Source: Nesterenkonia ebinurensis
GTDB taxonomy: Bacteria > Actinomycetota > Actinomycetes > Actinomycetales > Micrococcaceae
NCBI RefSeq assembly: GCF_008711175.1
Contig: NZ_VWNF01000049.1
Span: 62,001-126,000, forward strand
Reading direction: 5' to 3'
Length of the DNA: 64,000 nt
The notes under the pieces are model-generated. The model worked only from the letters and a program-made list of their open reading frames with translations. It did not search any database and was not told where the DNA came from. The position numbers and the translations under genes were made by a program. This document shows, one piece after another, positions 46,010 through 55,002 of this stretch (position 1 is its first letter; each line of letters starts with the position of its first letter).

Positions 46010-47569
46010 CTATCCGCCCAGCGGGGGGATGATGCTGTTGCTGATCCCCAGCTGGTAGCCCAGCAGCATCAGCAGTGCGGTGATCATGATGACGACGACG
46101 CCCGCCACTGCCTGCCGTGCCGGGCTGGGACCGTCCAGCTGCTCCATGGGCCGCTGCCGCTGCTTCTTACCCGCCCGCGGATCATAGCTGCCGCGCCTCC
46201 TTGCCCCGGATGGGGTCTTGGGCTTCGAAGCGGCCTGCTGGCCGGTGTCAGCATCGTCCACGCTGAGCCTGCCCAGCTGCAGAGGGACTTCGGCCACCGT
46301 CTGACGGTCCTCCTCGGCCAGTGTGGCCCAGGGGTCTGCGGGCTGGGCCTGCTGCGGGGCCTGGGGCCGAGGGGCGGGCGGCGGAGGAGCCGCTGCCGGC
46401 TGGGTCAGCGCTGCGGTGGCATCCTCCCCGACGGGGTCCGCAGGATGCTGCGCATTCAGCGGGTCCCAGACCTCGGGGTCCCTATCGAAAGTCCCGTCAT
46501 CGGCGGTCGGGAAGTCTTCGGAGGATACCGCCACTGTGGTGTCCTCGTGGTCGGTCTCCTCAGCGAGTTCCGGAGGAGTCCCGGCCGAGGCCGCGGAGCC
46601 GGGTGAACCGGCAGCCGGCATCACCTGGGTGGCAGAGGAGGTCGCTGCGGCGTCGTCGTACCCTGTTGCATCTGCAGGGGGAGGCGGGTTGTGCCGATGA
46701 TGCTTGGCGATGGCGCCCTCAAAGTCCAGGTCCTCTGCCGAGAGCTGCTCCCGGGCAGACTCCAGCAGCTGAAGCAGCTCATCAGCGTTCTTGGGGCGGT
46801 CTACCGGATCGCTGCGGGTAGCTTCCCGCACCAGATCGTCCAGCGGCGCGGCCAGTCCCGGAACATAGGAAGAGGGCGCGGGCACCGTGGAGTTCACATG
46901 CTGGAAGGCCACCCGGACCGGGGTGTCCCCGGTATAGGGCTGGACCCCGGTGAGCATCTCGTAGAGCAGGATGCCCACCGCATAGATGTCAGCCCGCTCA
47001 TCGGCGCGCTCTCCGGAGAGCAGCTCCGGTGCGATATAGGCCACGGTGCCCATCAGGGTGGATGTCCCGGAGTGATGGGTGGCCGCCCGCGCCAGCCCGA
47101 AGTCGGCCAGTTTGATCCGCCCCTCGGGGGAGACCAGCACATTCTCTGGCTTGATGTCGCGGTGCACCAGCCCCGCCCGGTGCGCAGCACCCAGCCCGCC
47201 CAGGATCGCCTGACCATAGGCCAGGGCCAGGCGTGGAGTCATCGGGCCCCGCTTGAGCAGCGTGCGCAGAGTGGCACCCGGCACATACTCCATGACCATA
47301 TAGGCGGTCTCACGGGTCTGCCCCTGGTCGAGCACCTGGACCACATTGGGATGGCTGAGCAGTGCAGAGTTGCGGGCCTCCTGCTCAAAGCGCTGGACCA
47401 CCTTGCGGTCCTCGGCCATATGCGGGAAGAGCACCTTGATGGCCACATCCCGGTGCAGCCGGGAATCGGTGGCCAGGTAGACGGTGGACATGCCCCCGCG
47501 CGCCACACGCTTCTGGATCGTGTAGCGCTCACCGATGGTGGCGCCGATCCAGCTGTCCTCTGAGCTCAT
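46010..47569 (-). CDS. pknL: Transmembrane Ser/Thr protein kinase (PknL-type)
   Basis: A 519-residue kinase. Residues 13-275 are the catalytic domain: glycine loop VARGGMSTVYLA, VAIK lysine, HRDIKPENVL, DFGLA and APE (AYIAPELLS). A long disordered Pro/Ala/Glu-rich linker (about 285-485) leads to one membrane helix near the C-terminus (AVAGVVVIMITALLMLLGYQLGI) and only about ten residues outside, with no PASTA repeats. The neighbourhood (aroG, prenyl synthase, rsmH) matches that of mycobacterial pknL. The lack of an extracellular sensor agrees with that type. Confidence 0.92.
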   Translation of the reverse strand: MSSEDSWIGATIGERYTIQKRVARGGMSTVYLATDSRLHRDVAIKVLFPHMAEDRKVVQRFEQEARNSALLSHPNVVQVLDQGQTRETAYMVMEYVPGATLRTLLKRGPMTPRLALAYGQAILGGLGAAHRAGLVHRDIKPENVLVSPEGRIKLADFGLARAATHHSGTSTLMGTVAYIAPELLSGERADERADIYAVGILLYEMLTGVQPYTGDTPVRVAFQHVNSTVPAPSSYVPGLAAPLDDLVREATRSDPVDRPKNADELLQLLESAREQLSAEDLDFEGAIAKHHRHNPPPPADATGYDDAAATSSATQVMPAAGSPGSAASAGTPPELAEETDHEDTTVAVSSEDFPTADDGTFDRDPEVWDPLNAQHPADPVGEDATAALTQPAAAPPPPAPRPQAPQQAQPADPWATLAEEDRQTVAEVPLQLGRLSVDDADTGQQAASKPKTPSGARRRGSYDPRAGKKQRQRPMEQLDGPSPARQAVAGVVVIMITALLMLLGYQLGISNSIIPPLGG

Positions 47570-47604
47570 TGGTTCAGGGTATCGAAGTCAGCCTGAACAC
47601 ACGC

Positions 47605-48783
47605 TCAGGACGTGCGGGAGGTCAGCAGGCGCGCGGTATGCGCCAGCAGAGCCTGCCCCAGAACCTCAAGGTCACTGAGCACCTGGGGCGGGGCGCCCTG
47701 CTCACCGAGCATATGACGTGACTTCGAGGAATCCTCCCGCAGCTGCTCGATGTTCCGCGCTACCTCAGCCAGCGCGCCAGACTCAACGATGAGCCTGCGA
47801 GCGCTGCGGACTTCGGGCTCTGCCAGATGGGGGCTGCCGAGGAGCTGCTTAAGCTCGGCGGCCGCCGCGGCGGGGAGTCTGCCCACTGCATAGCTGATGA
47901 GCTGGGTGCGCTTTCCCTCCCGCAGGTCATCACCGACCGGTTTGCCGGTGACCTCAGGATCGCCGAAGACTCCGAGCAGGTCATCCTGAAGCTGAAATGC
48001 TTCGCCCAGGGGCAGAGTGGACTCAGAGAGAGCCGCCAGAAGCGCCGCAGACCCGCTGTTGAGGGCAGCGCCTAAGAGCACCGGATACTCAACGCTGTAC
48101 TTGGCTGATTTGTAGACAGCGATCCGCCGGGCCCGCTGCAGGGCCTGCTCATCGCCCAGGTTCAGGTCCACCTCCGCCAGAACATCCAGGTATTGGCCGG
48201 TGATGACCTCGGTGTGCATCCGTCGGAAGATCCCCCAGGCTTCTTCTGCAGGGCTGCCCGCAGCCTGACGCGCCTGCTCGAAGGCCTCAGAAGCCCAGGC
48301 CAGCGCCAGATCACCGCTGAGGATTCCGCCTGCGGCGCCGAAATGCTCCCGGTCTCCGCCGAACTGTGCCCGGCTGTGCAGGCTTTCGAAGCGCTTATGC
48401 GTGCTGGGTGCCCCACGCCGGGTTGCGGATCGATCAATGATGTCATCATGGACCAGGGCGGCAGCCTGGAAGAGCTCCAGGGCCACCCCGAGGCCGACCA
48501 CTGCCGGATGGGCAGCGGCAGCCACAGGATCAGCAGCCTCAGGATCATTGTCTCCCGCGGCGGCCCGCCAGCCCAGCCAGCCCAGCAGCGGGCGCATCTT
48601 CTTGCCCCCGGCTGTGAGTTCCAGCAGCGCATCCACCAGGGGAGCGGCGTCAGGATCGATGGCAGCAATCTCAGCCCGTTTGTCCTCCAGCAGCGCCTGG
48701 CACCTGATCTTCACGTTCTGCACGAGCTCGCTGCCGCCGGGCGGGGGGAACGGTGAGGCTCCGGTATCTCCAACGGTGGGCAT
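47605..48783 (-). CDS. idsA: Polyprenyl diphosphate synthase (geranylgeranyl/IdsA type)
   Basis: A 392-residue trans-isoprenyl diphosphate synthase. The first Asp-rich motif is ALVHDDIIDRSATRRG (DDxxD), the second is AFQLQDDLLGVFGDPEVTGKPVGDDLREGKRTQLI, and KKMRPLLGWLGW is the KxRP region. ATG 48783 (MPTVGDTGASPF) is chosen over the upstream GTG. It makes C15-C20 or longer prenyl diphosphates for carotenoid, menaquinone or quinone chains; length cannot be fixed by eye. Divergent from dinB with 12 bases between starts. Confidence 0.9.
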   Translation of the reverse strand: MPTVGDTGASPFPPPGGSELVQNVKIRCQALLEDKRAEIAAIDPDAAPLVDALLELTAGGKKMRPLLGWLGWRAAAGDNDPEAADPVAAAAHPAVVGLGVALELFQAAALVHDDIIDRSATRRGAPSTHKRFESLHSRAQFGGDREHFGAAGGILSGDLALAWASEAFEQARQAAGSPAEEAWGIFRRMHTEVITGQYLDVLAEVDLNLGDEQALQRARRIAVYKSAKYSVEYPVLLGAALNSGSAALLAALSESTLPLGEAFQLQDDLLGVFGDPEVTGKPVGDDLREGKRTQLISYAVGRLPAAAAAELKQLLGSPHLAEPEVRSARRLIVESGALAEVARNIEQLREDSSKSRHMLGEQGAPPQVLSDLEVLGQALLAHTARLLTSRTS

Positions 48784-48795
48784 ACCCTTGATCCT

Positions 48796-50064
48796 ATGGG
48801 TTCGCAGCAGTCCAGGACGCAGGGGGCCGGCGCGCCGATCATCGCGCATGTGGATATGGACGCCTTCTACGTAGAGGCCGAGCTGCTGGACAAGCCGGAG
48901 CTGCGCGGCCGCAAGATCATTGTGGCCGGCGGAGCCCATGACGTCGGGGACCCGCGCCAACGCGCCAGCGCGGCAGTAGGCCATGTCAGTGAGGGCCGTT
49001 ATGTGGTGCTCTCAGCCTCCTACCAGGCACGCACCGACGGGGTGCGCTCAGCGATGCCGCTGACCAGGGCACGCCGACTCAGCCCGGACTCGGTGATTAT
49101 CCCGCCGCAGATGCACCGCTACCGGGAGCTCTCGGCAGCCATCATGGAGTATTTCGACACGCTGACCCACCGCAAGGAGCAGCTCAGCGTGGACGAGGCC
49201 TTTCTGGACCTCACCGGAGCACGACGCCGCCTGGGTGATCCTGAGCAGATGGGTCGGCTGATCCGTACCGGACTGCGCGAGCGGGTGGGACTGCCCGCCA
49301 CCGTGGGCATCGCCGACCGCAAGTTCATCGCCAAGATCGCCTCCACCAAGGCCAAGCCGGACGGACTGCTGGTGGTCCCGCCACAGAGGCGCACCGAGTT
49401 CCTGCACAGTCTGGCGGCCACCGAACTGTGGGGAGTCGGGGCCAAGACCGCAGAGGCGCTGGCCGGTATGGGGCTGCGCACCGTAGCTCAGATCGCCGAG
49501 ACCCCCAAGCAGGCGCTGGCCCGCCGGCTGGGCGCGGTGGGGGAGCAGCTGCACGATCTGGCCTGGGGGATTGACCCTCGCGAGGTGGAGCCGCACCGGG
49601 TGGAGAAGAGCATCGGGGCGGAGGAGACCTTCGCCGCTGATGTGCACTCTGAGGACCAGCTGCGCAGAGAGCTGCTGCGGTTGGCCCATAAGGTGGCCGC
49701 CAGGCTGCGTGCTGCGGAAGTGGCTGCCCACGGGGTGAGCCTCAAGCTGCGCTGGCGGGACTTCTCCACGCTCACCCGCTCGGCAACCCTGCCGCACGGC
49801 ACCCAGTCGGCTCCAGAGCTGCACCGGCATGCAGTGCGGATGCTGGCAGGACTCGGGCCGCGCGTCCAGCCGGTGCGATTGGTCGGCATCCGGGCCGAAC
49901 GCCTGGGAGCCGCCGATGGCAGCCTGCAACTCAGCTTCGACGCCCATGACGACGACTGGCTGGCCGCCCAGCGTGCCCTGGACCGGGTGGCCGGGAAATT
50001 TCCCGGCTCAGCTGTGCGTCCAGCCGCACTGCTGGACCCCAGAGAAGACGGGGACACCGACTGA
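48796..50064 (+). CDS. dinB: DNA polymerase IV
   Basis: A 422-residue Y-family translesion polymerase. IAHVDMDAFYVEAELL carries the first catalytic Asp pair, LSVDEAFLDLTGARR the second acidic set, and VGIADRKFIAKIASTKAKPDG and LWGVGAKTAEALAGMGLRTVAQIA (helix-hairpin-helix) complete the palm/thumb. The little-finger domain follows and the final beta-clamp peptide is not obvious (LQLSFDAHDDDW may serve). Actinobacterial DinB usually lies beside idsA, as here. Confidence 0.93.
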   Translation: MGSQQSRTQGAGAPIIAHVDMDAFYVEAELLDKPELRGRKIIVAGGAHDVGDPRQRASAAVGHVSEGRYVVLSASYQARTDGVRSAMPLTRARRLSPDSVIIPPQMHRYRELSAAIMEYFDTLTHRKEQLSVDEAFLDLTGARRRLGDPEQMGRLIRTGLRERVGLPATVGIADRKFIAKIASTKAKPDGLLVVPPQRRTEFLHSLAATELWGVGAKTAEALAGMGLRTVAQIAETPKQALARRLGAVGEQLHDLAWGIDPREVEPHRVEKSIGAEETFAADVHSEDQLRRELLRLAHKVAARLRAAEVAAHGVSLKLRWRDFSTLTRSATLPHGTQSAPELHRHAVRMLAGLGPRVQPVRLVGIRAERLGAADGSLQLSFDAHDDDWLAAQRALDRVAGKFPGSAVRPAALLDPREDGDTD

Positions 50065-50187
50065 GTCTGGAGAGTTCCTGGGTATCACGTGACAACTCGA
50101 TCACAGATTCGCTTCCGGCTATGTGGTGAAGGGGTCAAGAAGATAGACTGGGGATCCAGAGACCACAGGAGACCCAAGGAGCATCCC

Positions 50188-50598
50188 ATGCCACTGTCGG
50201 AACGCGAGCAGCGGCTGCTGAAAGAGCTGGAGCAGCAGCTTCAGACCGAGGACCCCAGCTTTGCCAGCTCGCTTGAAGAATCTCCTGTCGGCGGTAAGTT
50301 CAACGTCCGCAATCTGGTGCTCGGCCTGCTCGTAACAGTGGTGGGCATCGGAGTGCTCATCCTGGGCATCTACCAGCAGCTGATCCCGGTAGGCATTCTC
50401 GGCTTCATCGTGATGGGAGCCGGTGTCTACTTCGCCACCGCTGGCGGGCCCTCGGTTCCCCGATCCGGCGGAAACAGCGGCAACGGAAACGGCGGCGGCT
50501 CCGGAGGCACCGGGCCCAGGGCCCCCGCCCCCAGCCCCTCCGGCGGCTCCTTCATGTCCTCCATGGAGGAAAAGTGGGAAAAGCGCCGCCAACAGTAG
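50188..50598 (+). CDS. DUF3040 domain membrane protein
   Basis: A 136-residue protein. It begins MPLSEREQRLLKELEQQLQTEDPSFA, the DUF3040 signature, then two membrane helices (NLVLGLLVTVVGIGVLILGIY; IPVGILGFIVMGAGVYFAT) and a Gly/Ser/Pro-rich tail with a helical end (SFMSSMEEKWEKRRQQ). It is conserved beside the mraZ operon in actinobacteria; role unknown. AGGAG precedes the ATG by four bases. A good terminator follows. Confidence 0.9.
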   Translation: MPLSEREQRLLKELEQQLQTEDPSFASSLEESPVGGKFNVRNLVLGLLVTVVGIGVLILGIYQQLIPVGILGFIVMGAGVYFATAGGPSVPRSGGNSGNGNGGGSGGTGPRAPAPSPSGGSFMSSMEEKWEKRRQQ

Positions 50599-50620
50599 CC
50601 CCTCCACTTTCCACCACTGA

Positions 50621-50653
50621 GCCCCTGCGCTGACCGGCGCGGGGGCATTTTTC
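50621..50653 (+). terminator. Rho-independent terminator after the DUF3040 gene
   Basis: GCCCCTGCGC and GCGCGGGGGC (50637-50646) form a ten-base stem with one T-G pair around TGACCG, followed by ATTTTTC. Confidence 0.9.
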
Positions 50654-50800
50654 TGCCCGGAGGGCACGACGCCGCCCATAGCGCTCCACCGCGCTCCCCA
50701 CTACTCTCCACTCCACCCCACCATGCAAAACCCCAAGTCAGCAGGGGATTAGTGGGCGTCGTCGTCCTCGAAAACAACTCAGAGGGGAGAAGTGCGGCCA

Positions 50801-50840
50801 AATGTGGTTGGAAAGTGGGGGAAAGTGGAGTAAAGTGGAG
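50801..50840 (+). promoter_or_regulatory. MraZ-binding region: four 10-bp direct repeats
   Basis: AATGTGGTTG, GAAAGTGGGG, GAAAGTGGAG and TAAAGTGGAG follow each other in exact ten-base register, 132 bases ahead of mraZ. Tandem GTGG repeats one helical turn apart are the MraZ operator that controls the dcw cluster. GTGGAG-type repeats also occur on the opposite strand at 50602-50617 and 50700-50720. Confidence 0.9.
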
Positions 50841-50844
50841 CGTG

Positions 50845-50934
50845 ATGGAAGACCGATTGAGCCGAGAGCAGTGGCAGCTTGCTGACAGTGCCGAGGTGAT
50901 TGAGGAAAACCGGAGCCGCCAGGCTCTGGGCTGA
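50845..50934 (+). CDS. Possible 29-codon leader ORF before mraZ
   Basis: ATG 50845 opens [20 protein letters not shown] and ends at TGA 50934, 37 bases before mraZ. The residue content is protein-like and GTGGAG lies seven bases upstream, but that motif is also part of the MraZ box. It could be a translated leader or chance. Confidence 0.3.
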   Translation: MEDRLSREQWQLADSAEVIEENRSRQALG

Positions 50935-50971
50935 GACGGCACCGGATCGGACAAGTGAGGAGTCAGGCGCC

Positions 50972-51403
50972 ATGTTTCTGGGCACCTACACCCCTCGCCT
51001 GGACGATAAGGGCCGCCTGATTCTGCCGGCGAAATACCGGGACGAGCTCACAGCCGGGCTGGTTCTGACTCGCGGGCAGGAACGCTGCATCTACGTGTTC
51101 AGCACTGATCAGTTCGCGGCAGTGCATGCACAGATGCGGCAGGCGCCGCTGACCTCCCGCCAGGCACGTGACTACATTCGCGTGTTCCTATCCGGGGCCT
51201 CCGACGAGACCCCGGATAAGCAGGGCCGGATCACCATCCCCCCGGGCCTGCGGGAGTACGCGGGACTGGGCCGGGAGGTCACAGTGATCGGAGCGGGTGA
51301 CCGCGCCGAGATCTGGGACAGCGCGGCCTGGAACACCTACCTGGAGGAGAAGGAGTCCGAGTTCTCCTCCACTGACGAGGAAGCCATCCCCGGCCTCTTC
51401 TGA
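50972..51403 (+). CDS. mraZ: Transcriptional regulator MraZ
   Basis: A 143-residue protein of two AbrB-like swapped-hairpin repeats, each with the DxxGR signature: [21 protein letters not shown] (residues 6-26) and [21 protein letters not shown] (about 77-97). It binds the GTGG repeats upstream and controls the division and cell-wall cluster. AGGAG lies 12 bases before ATG 50972. 154 bases without a gene separate it from rsmH. Confidence 0.96.
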   Translation: MFLGTYTPRLDDKGRLILPAKYRDELTAGLVLTRGQERCIYVFSTDQFAAVHAQMRQAPLTSRQARDYIRVFLSGASDETPDKQGRITIPPGLREYAGLGREVTVIGAGDRAEIWDSAAWNTYLEEKESEFSSTDEEAIPGLF

Positions 51404-51557
51404 CAACAGAACATGACGGCCCTTGAGTGAGCCTCCTTACCGGACCGGCGCATCCTGACTTCACTTCCCCGATGTCAGGCGGCCCCGGCCCCGGTGGGGG
51501 AGCAGATTCAAGGGCCGGATTCGTCCAGGTGCTCAGCACGACGCAGCGGAGGTGAGT

Positions 51558-52562
51558 ATGAGCGCACAGGCAGCCCAGAAGCATGTGCCGGTCATGCGCG
51601 AGCGCTGCACCGAGCTGCTGGCCACCGCCTGCCGGGGATTCCTGCAGAACGACGACGCCGCTGTGGTGATCATCGACGCCACTCTGGGTATGGGCGGGCA
51701 CAGCGAAGCAGTGCTGGAGGCCGTGCCCGAGGCCACTGTGGTCGGCATCGACCGGGACCCCCAGGCACTGCAGCTGGCAGAGGAGAGGCTTCAGCGGTTC
51801 GGCCCCCGGTTCCGCAGCGTCCGGGCAGTCTACGACCAGGTGGCCGAAGTCGCAGCAGGACTGGCCGAGCATGAGGTGCTCACCGGGGTGCTGTTCGACC
51901 TCGGAGTCTCCTCTCTGCAGCTGGATGAGGCACAACGGGGCTTCGCCTACTCCTATGACGCGCCGCTGGATATGCGCATGGACTCCAGCGCCGACTCCCA
52001 GGACCCCACCGCCGCCGAGCTGCTGGCCACCATCAGTCAGGCAGAGCTCAAACAGATCCTCTCCGAATACGGTGAGGAGCGCTTTTCCGGGCGGATCGCC
52101 TCCGCGATCATCCGCGCCAGGGACTCAGCACCGTTGACCACCACCGCGCAGCTGGCCGCAGTGATCGACTCCGCGGTGCCCGCAGCGGCCAAGCGCACCG
52201 GCGGACACCCGGCCAAACGCAGCTTCCAGGCCATCCGGATTGCGGTCAACCGCGAACTGGAGGTGCTCAAGCGGGCAGTACCGGCAGCCATGGACGCAGT
52301 GGTCCCCGGCGGCGTCGTCGTGGCGCTGTCCTACCACTCCCTGGAAGACCGCATCGTCAAACGGGCCTTCGCCCAGCGGAGCACTTCCTCGGCCCCGGCC
52401 GGGCTGCCGGTGGAGCTGGAGGAGCACAAACCCACCTTCCGGCTGCTGCTGCGCGGAGCCGAATCACCCCAGCAGGACGAAATCGTCCAGAACCCGCGAG
52501 CCGCCTCCGCGAAGCTGCGGGCAGCTGAGAAGATCAGGACAATGGCAAGGAGTAGCCTATGA
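51558..52562 (+). CDS. rsmH: 16S rRNA (cytosine-1402-N4)-methyltransferase
   Basis: A 334-residue SAM-dependent enzyme that methylates C1402 in the decoding site. Motifs: HVPVMRERCTELL, IIDATLGMGGHSEAVLE (SAM loop), VVGIDRDPQAL, GVLFDLGVSSLQLDEAQRGFAYSYDAPLDMRMD, KRSFQAIRIAVNRELE and the late VALSYHSLEDRIVKRAF. ATG 51558 has GGAGG five bases upstream; GTG 51552 is the alternative. Its stop overlaps ftsL by four bases. Confidence 0.96.
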   Translation: MSAQAAQKHVPVMRERCTELLATACRGFLQNDDAAVVIIDATLGMGGHSEAVLEAVPEATVVGIDRDPQALQLAEERLQRFGPRFRSVRAVYDQVAEVAAGLAEHEVLTGVLFDLGVSSLQLDEAQRGFAYSYDAPLDMRMDSSADSQDPTAAELLATISQAELKQILSEYGEERFSGRIASAIIRARDSAPLTTTAQLAAVIDSAVPAAAKRTGGHPAKRSFQAIRIAVNRELEVLKRAVPAAMDAVVPGGVVVALSYHSLEDRIVKRAFAQRSTSSAPAGLPVELEEHKPTFRLLLRGAESPQQDEIVQNPRAASAKLRAAEKIRTMARSSL

Positions 52563-53206
52563 GCGTTCTGCCAGCAGAGGAGCTGCGCACCGCCGACCGT
52601 ACCGAGGGCCAGGGCTCCCAGCGCGGGCGGGCCAAGGCCCAGCCTGCGCTGCAGGCACTGCCCACGGTGCGCCGCCGCCAGCGCGGACTGATCGCCGGGG
52701 TGCTGCTGCTTCTGCTCTCCGCCTTAGGCGCGGTGCTCGCGGTCAACATCCACGTGGCCAACTCCCAGTACCAGGTGGTGCAGCTGACCAACCAGCACCG
52801 GGACCTGGTGCATCAGAACCAGGCCCTGGCCCAGCAGGTGCAGTTCCTGGAGTCCCCGCAGAGCCTCTCCAACTCCGCGGTGACGGTGGGTATGGTGATG
52901 CCCGCCACCGCCGGCACCTTCGACCTGCACAGCAGGGAGATCGTCAGCTCCGCAGAGGAGGCCTCCAACTCTCAGGTGCCCTCCAACTTTGTGGGCGCCC
53001 CCGGCTACAGCCAGCCGGAGACTGCCGCAGCCGATGTGGCCGAGCAGGCCGAGGCCGCACCCTCCGGAGTTCTGGGCGCCGGCGCGTTGCACACGCTCAC
53101 CGAGACCCCGGCGGGTGAGAATGGAGCCGGCAGTCAGGAGACCGTCACCAGAGCCGGCTCCGCACTCAACGGCGGAACCATCCCAGCACCCGACGTGACC
53201 GAGTAA
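52559..53206 (+). CDS. ftsL: FtsL-like cell division protein
   Basis: A 215-residue bitopic protein: a basic cytoplasmic N-terminus with VRRRQRGL, one membrane helix (about 43-63: IAGVLLLLLSALGAVLAVNIHV), a short coiled coil (NSQYQVVQLTNQHRDLVHQNQALAQQVQFLESPQSL), then a long Ser/Ala/Glu-rich extracytoplasmic tail. Place in the dcw cluster and topology identify it; sequence conservation of FtsL is always low. It works with FtsB and FtsQ to activate FtsW-FtsI. Confidence 0.85.
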   Translation: MSVLPAEELRTADRTEGQGSQRGRAKAQPALQALPTVRRRQRGLIAGVLLLLLSALGAVLAVNIHVANSQYQVVQLTNQHRDLVHQNQALAQQVQFLESPQSLSNSAVTVGMVMPATAGTFDLHSREIVSSAEEASNSQVPSNFVGAPGYSQPETAAADVAEQAEAAPSGVLGAGALHTLTETPAGENGAGSQETVTRAGSALNGGTIPAPDVTE

Positions 53207-53226
53207 CCCGCAAGGAGCACGCACCT

Positions 53227-55002
53227 ATGGCGCGAACCCTCTCACTGCGGATGCGCATCGGCCTGGCCATTGTGCTGGCCATGCTGGTAGTGCTCGGCGG
53301 AAGGCTCTTCCACATCCAGGGCCTGGACCCGGCCGGTCACGCCCAGGACGCCGTGTCCAACCGGCTGCACACCGTGGAGCTGCCCGCGGCCCGCGGGAAC
53401 ATCCTGGACTCGCAGAACCGGCTGATGGCTTCAAGCGCTGACCACTACGACATTGTCGCCGACCCTCGGCTGATCGGGGAGTACACCGTGGCCGATGAGG
53501 CCCTGGGGCTGCAGCGCCCGGTGACCATCGAGCAGACTGCCCAGGAGCTGGCCACCATCCTGGACCGGGAGTACAGCGAGGTGCTGGAAGCGCTCACCGC
53601 TGAGGAGATCCACTACTCAGTCATCGCCCGCAGCGTCACCCCCGAGGTGCACCAGCAGGTGATGGCGCTGCGCGCCCCCGGCGTCTACTCCGAACCGGTC
53701 TCCGAACGCACCTACCCAGCAGGCTCGGTCGCCGGATCCGTGGTGGGATTCGTAGGCTCCGACGGCCCGCTGGAAGGCATCGAGAGAGCCCAGGACGAGG
53801 CGCTGACCGGCGAGCCCGGCGAGCGGATCTACGAGGTGGGCGCCGACGGAGTGCGCATCCCCACCGCCACCTACGAGGAGACCCCGGCCCAGGACGGCCA
53901 GGACGTGCGGCTGACCATCGACCAGGACCTGCAGTGGTTCGCCCAGGAGGCCATCGCCGCCAAGGCCAACGAGTACAACGCCCAATGGGGCAACGCCACC
54001 GTGGTGGACCTGCGCGAGGGCAGCGAGGGCGAAATCCTGACCATGGCCGATTCGGAGACCGTGGACCCGGCAGATCCGGCGGCCACCGATGAGCTGTTCC
54101 GCCGCCCGCTGGCACTGACCCAGTCCTTCGAACCGGGCTCCACCGGAAAGTCGGTGACCTTCGCCGCAGCACTGGAGGAGGGCGTGGTCTCCCCGGAGGA
54201 TCAGTTCACCGTACCCTTCCGGCTCACCGTCGACGGTGAGACCTTCCGCAACGCCCGCTCCCACGCCGACTATCAGATGACCGCTGCCGGCATCTACGCC
54301 CGGTCCTACAACACCGGGACCATCCTGATCGGCAACCAGCTCGACGACCAGACCCGCTACGACTACCTGCGCAAGGTGGGCTACGACGCCCCGATCGACA
54401 TCGGCCTGGGCATCGACGGGGAGTCCTATGTGCGCCCGCCCGAGGAATGGGACCGCCGGCAGCCGATGACCACCCAGTTCGGCCAGGGCTATGAGGGCAC
54501 TGTGATGCACAATGTGCAGCTCTACCAGATGCTCGCCACTGACGGGGTCAAACATCCGCTGCGGATTGTGGATGCCACCATCGACCCCGACGGCACCGAG
54601 CACCCGGTGGCCAGTGAGCCCGAGCAGGTCTTCTCCCCGGAGACCTCCGAGGAGATGCTTAAGCTCATGGAGGGTGTGGTGGAGTACGGCTCGGCCCAGG
54701 GCGCACAGATCGAGGGCTACCGGGTAGGCGGTAAGACCGGCACCGCAGAGGCCGCCAGCCAGACCGGCGGATTCGACGGCTACACCATCAACTTTGTGGG
54801 GGTGGCCCCCCTGGACGACCCCCAGTTCCTGGTCTCGGTGACCGTGCACCGGCCCGCCGGCCAGTTCGGCGACTGGGACCTCACCGACACCTTCAACGAC
54901 ATCATGACCCACACGCTGACCAGCTACGACGCAGCACCCTCCGAGGAAGAGTCGGAGGCCTATGATGGTTTCGTGGGTGAGCGTCAGGACTATCCGTGGT
55001 GA
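53227..55002 (+). CDS. ftsI: Septal peptidoglycan transpeptidase FtsI (PBP3)
   Basis: A 591-residue class B penicillin-binding protein with an N-terminal membrane anchor (residues 8-26), the pedestal domain (ARGNILDSQNRLMASS) and the transpeptidase domain: Ser305 and Lys308 in STGK, S360-Y361-N362, and K503-T504-G505 in KTGTAE. It cross-links septal wall with FtsW. AGGAG precedes ATG 53227. The C-terminus overlaps the GTG of murE by seven bases. Confidence 0.96.
   Translation: MARTLSLRMRIGLAIVLAMLVVLGGRLFHIQGLDPAGHAQDAVSNRLHTVELPAARGNILDSQNRLMASSADHYDIVADPRLIGEYTVADEALGLQRPVTIEQTAQELATILDREYSEVLEALTAEEIHYSVIARSVTPEVHQQVMALRAPGVYSEPVSERTYPAGSVAGSVVGFVGSDGPLEGIERAQDEALTGEPGERIYEVGADGVRIPTATYEETPAQDGQDVRLTIDQDLQWFAQEAIAAKANEYNAQWGNATVVDLREGSEGEILTMADSETVDPADPAATDELFRRPLALTQSFEPGSTGKSVTFAAALEEGVVSPEDQFTVPFRLTVDGETFRNARSHADYQMTAAGIYARSYNTGTILIGNQLDDQTRYDYLRKVGYDAPIDIGLGIDGESYVRPPEEWDRRQPMTTQFGQGYEGTVMHNVQLYQMLATDGVKHPLRIVDATIDPDGTEHPVASEPEQVFSPETSEEMLKLMEGVVEYGSAQGAQIEGYRVGGKTGTAEAASQTGGFDGYTINFVGVAPLDDPQFLVSVTVHRPAGQFGDWDLTDTFNDIMTHTLTSYDAAPSEEESEAYDGFVGERQDYPW

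Noticed and set aside
53617-54912. 431-codon minus-strand frame over ftsI
   Set aside because: The plus-strand frame holds all penicillin-binding motifs; this is compositional.
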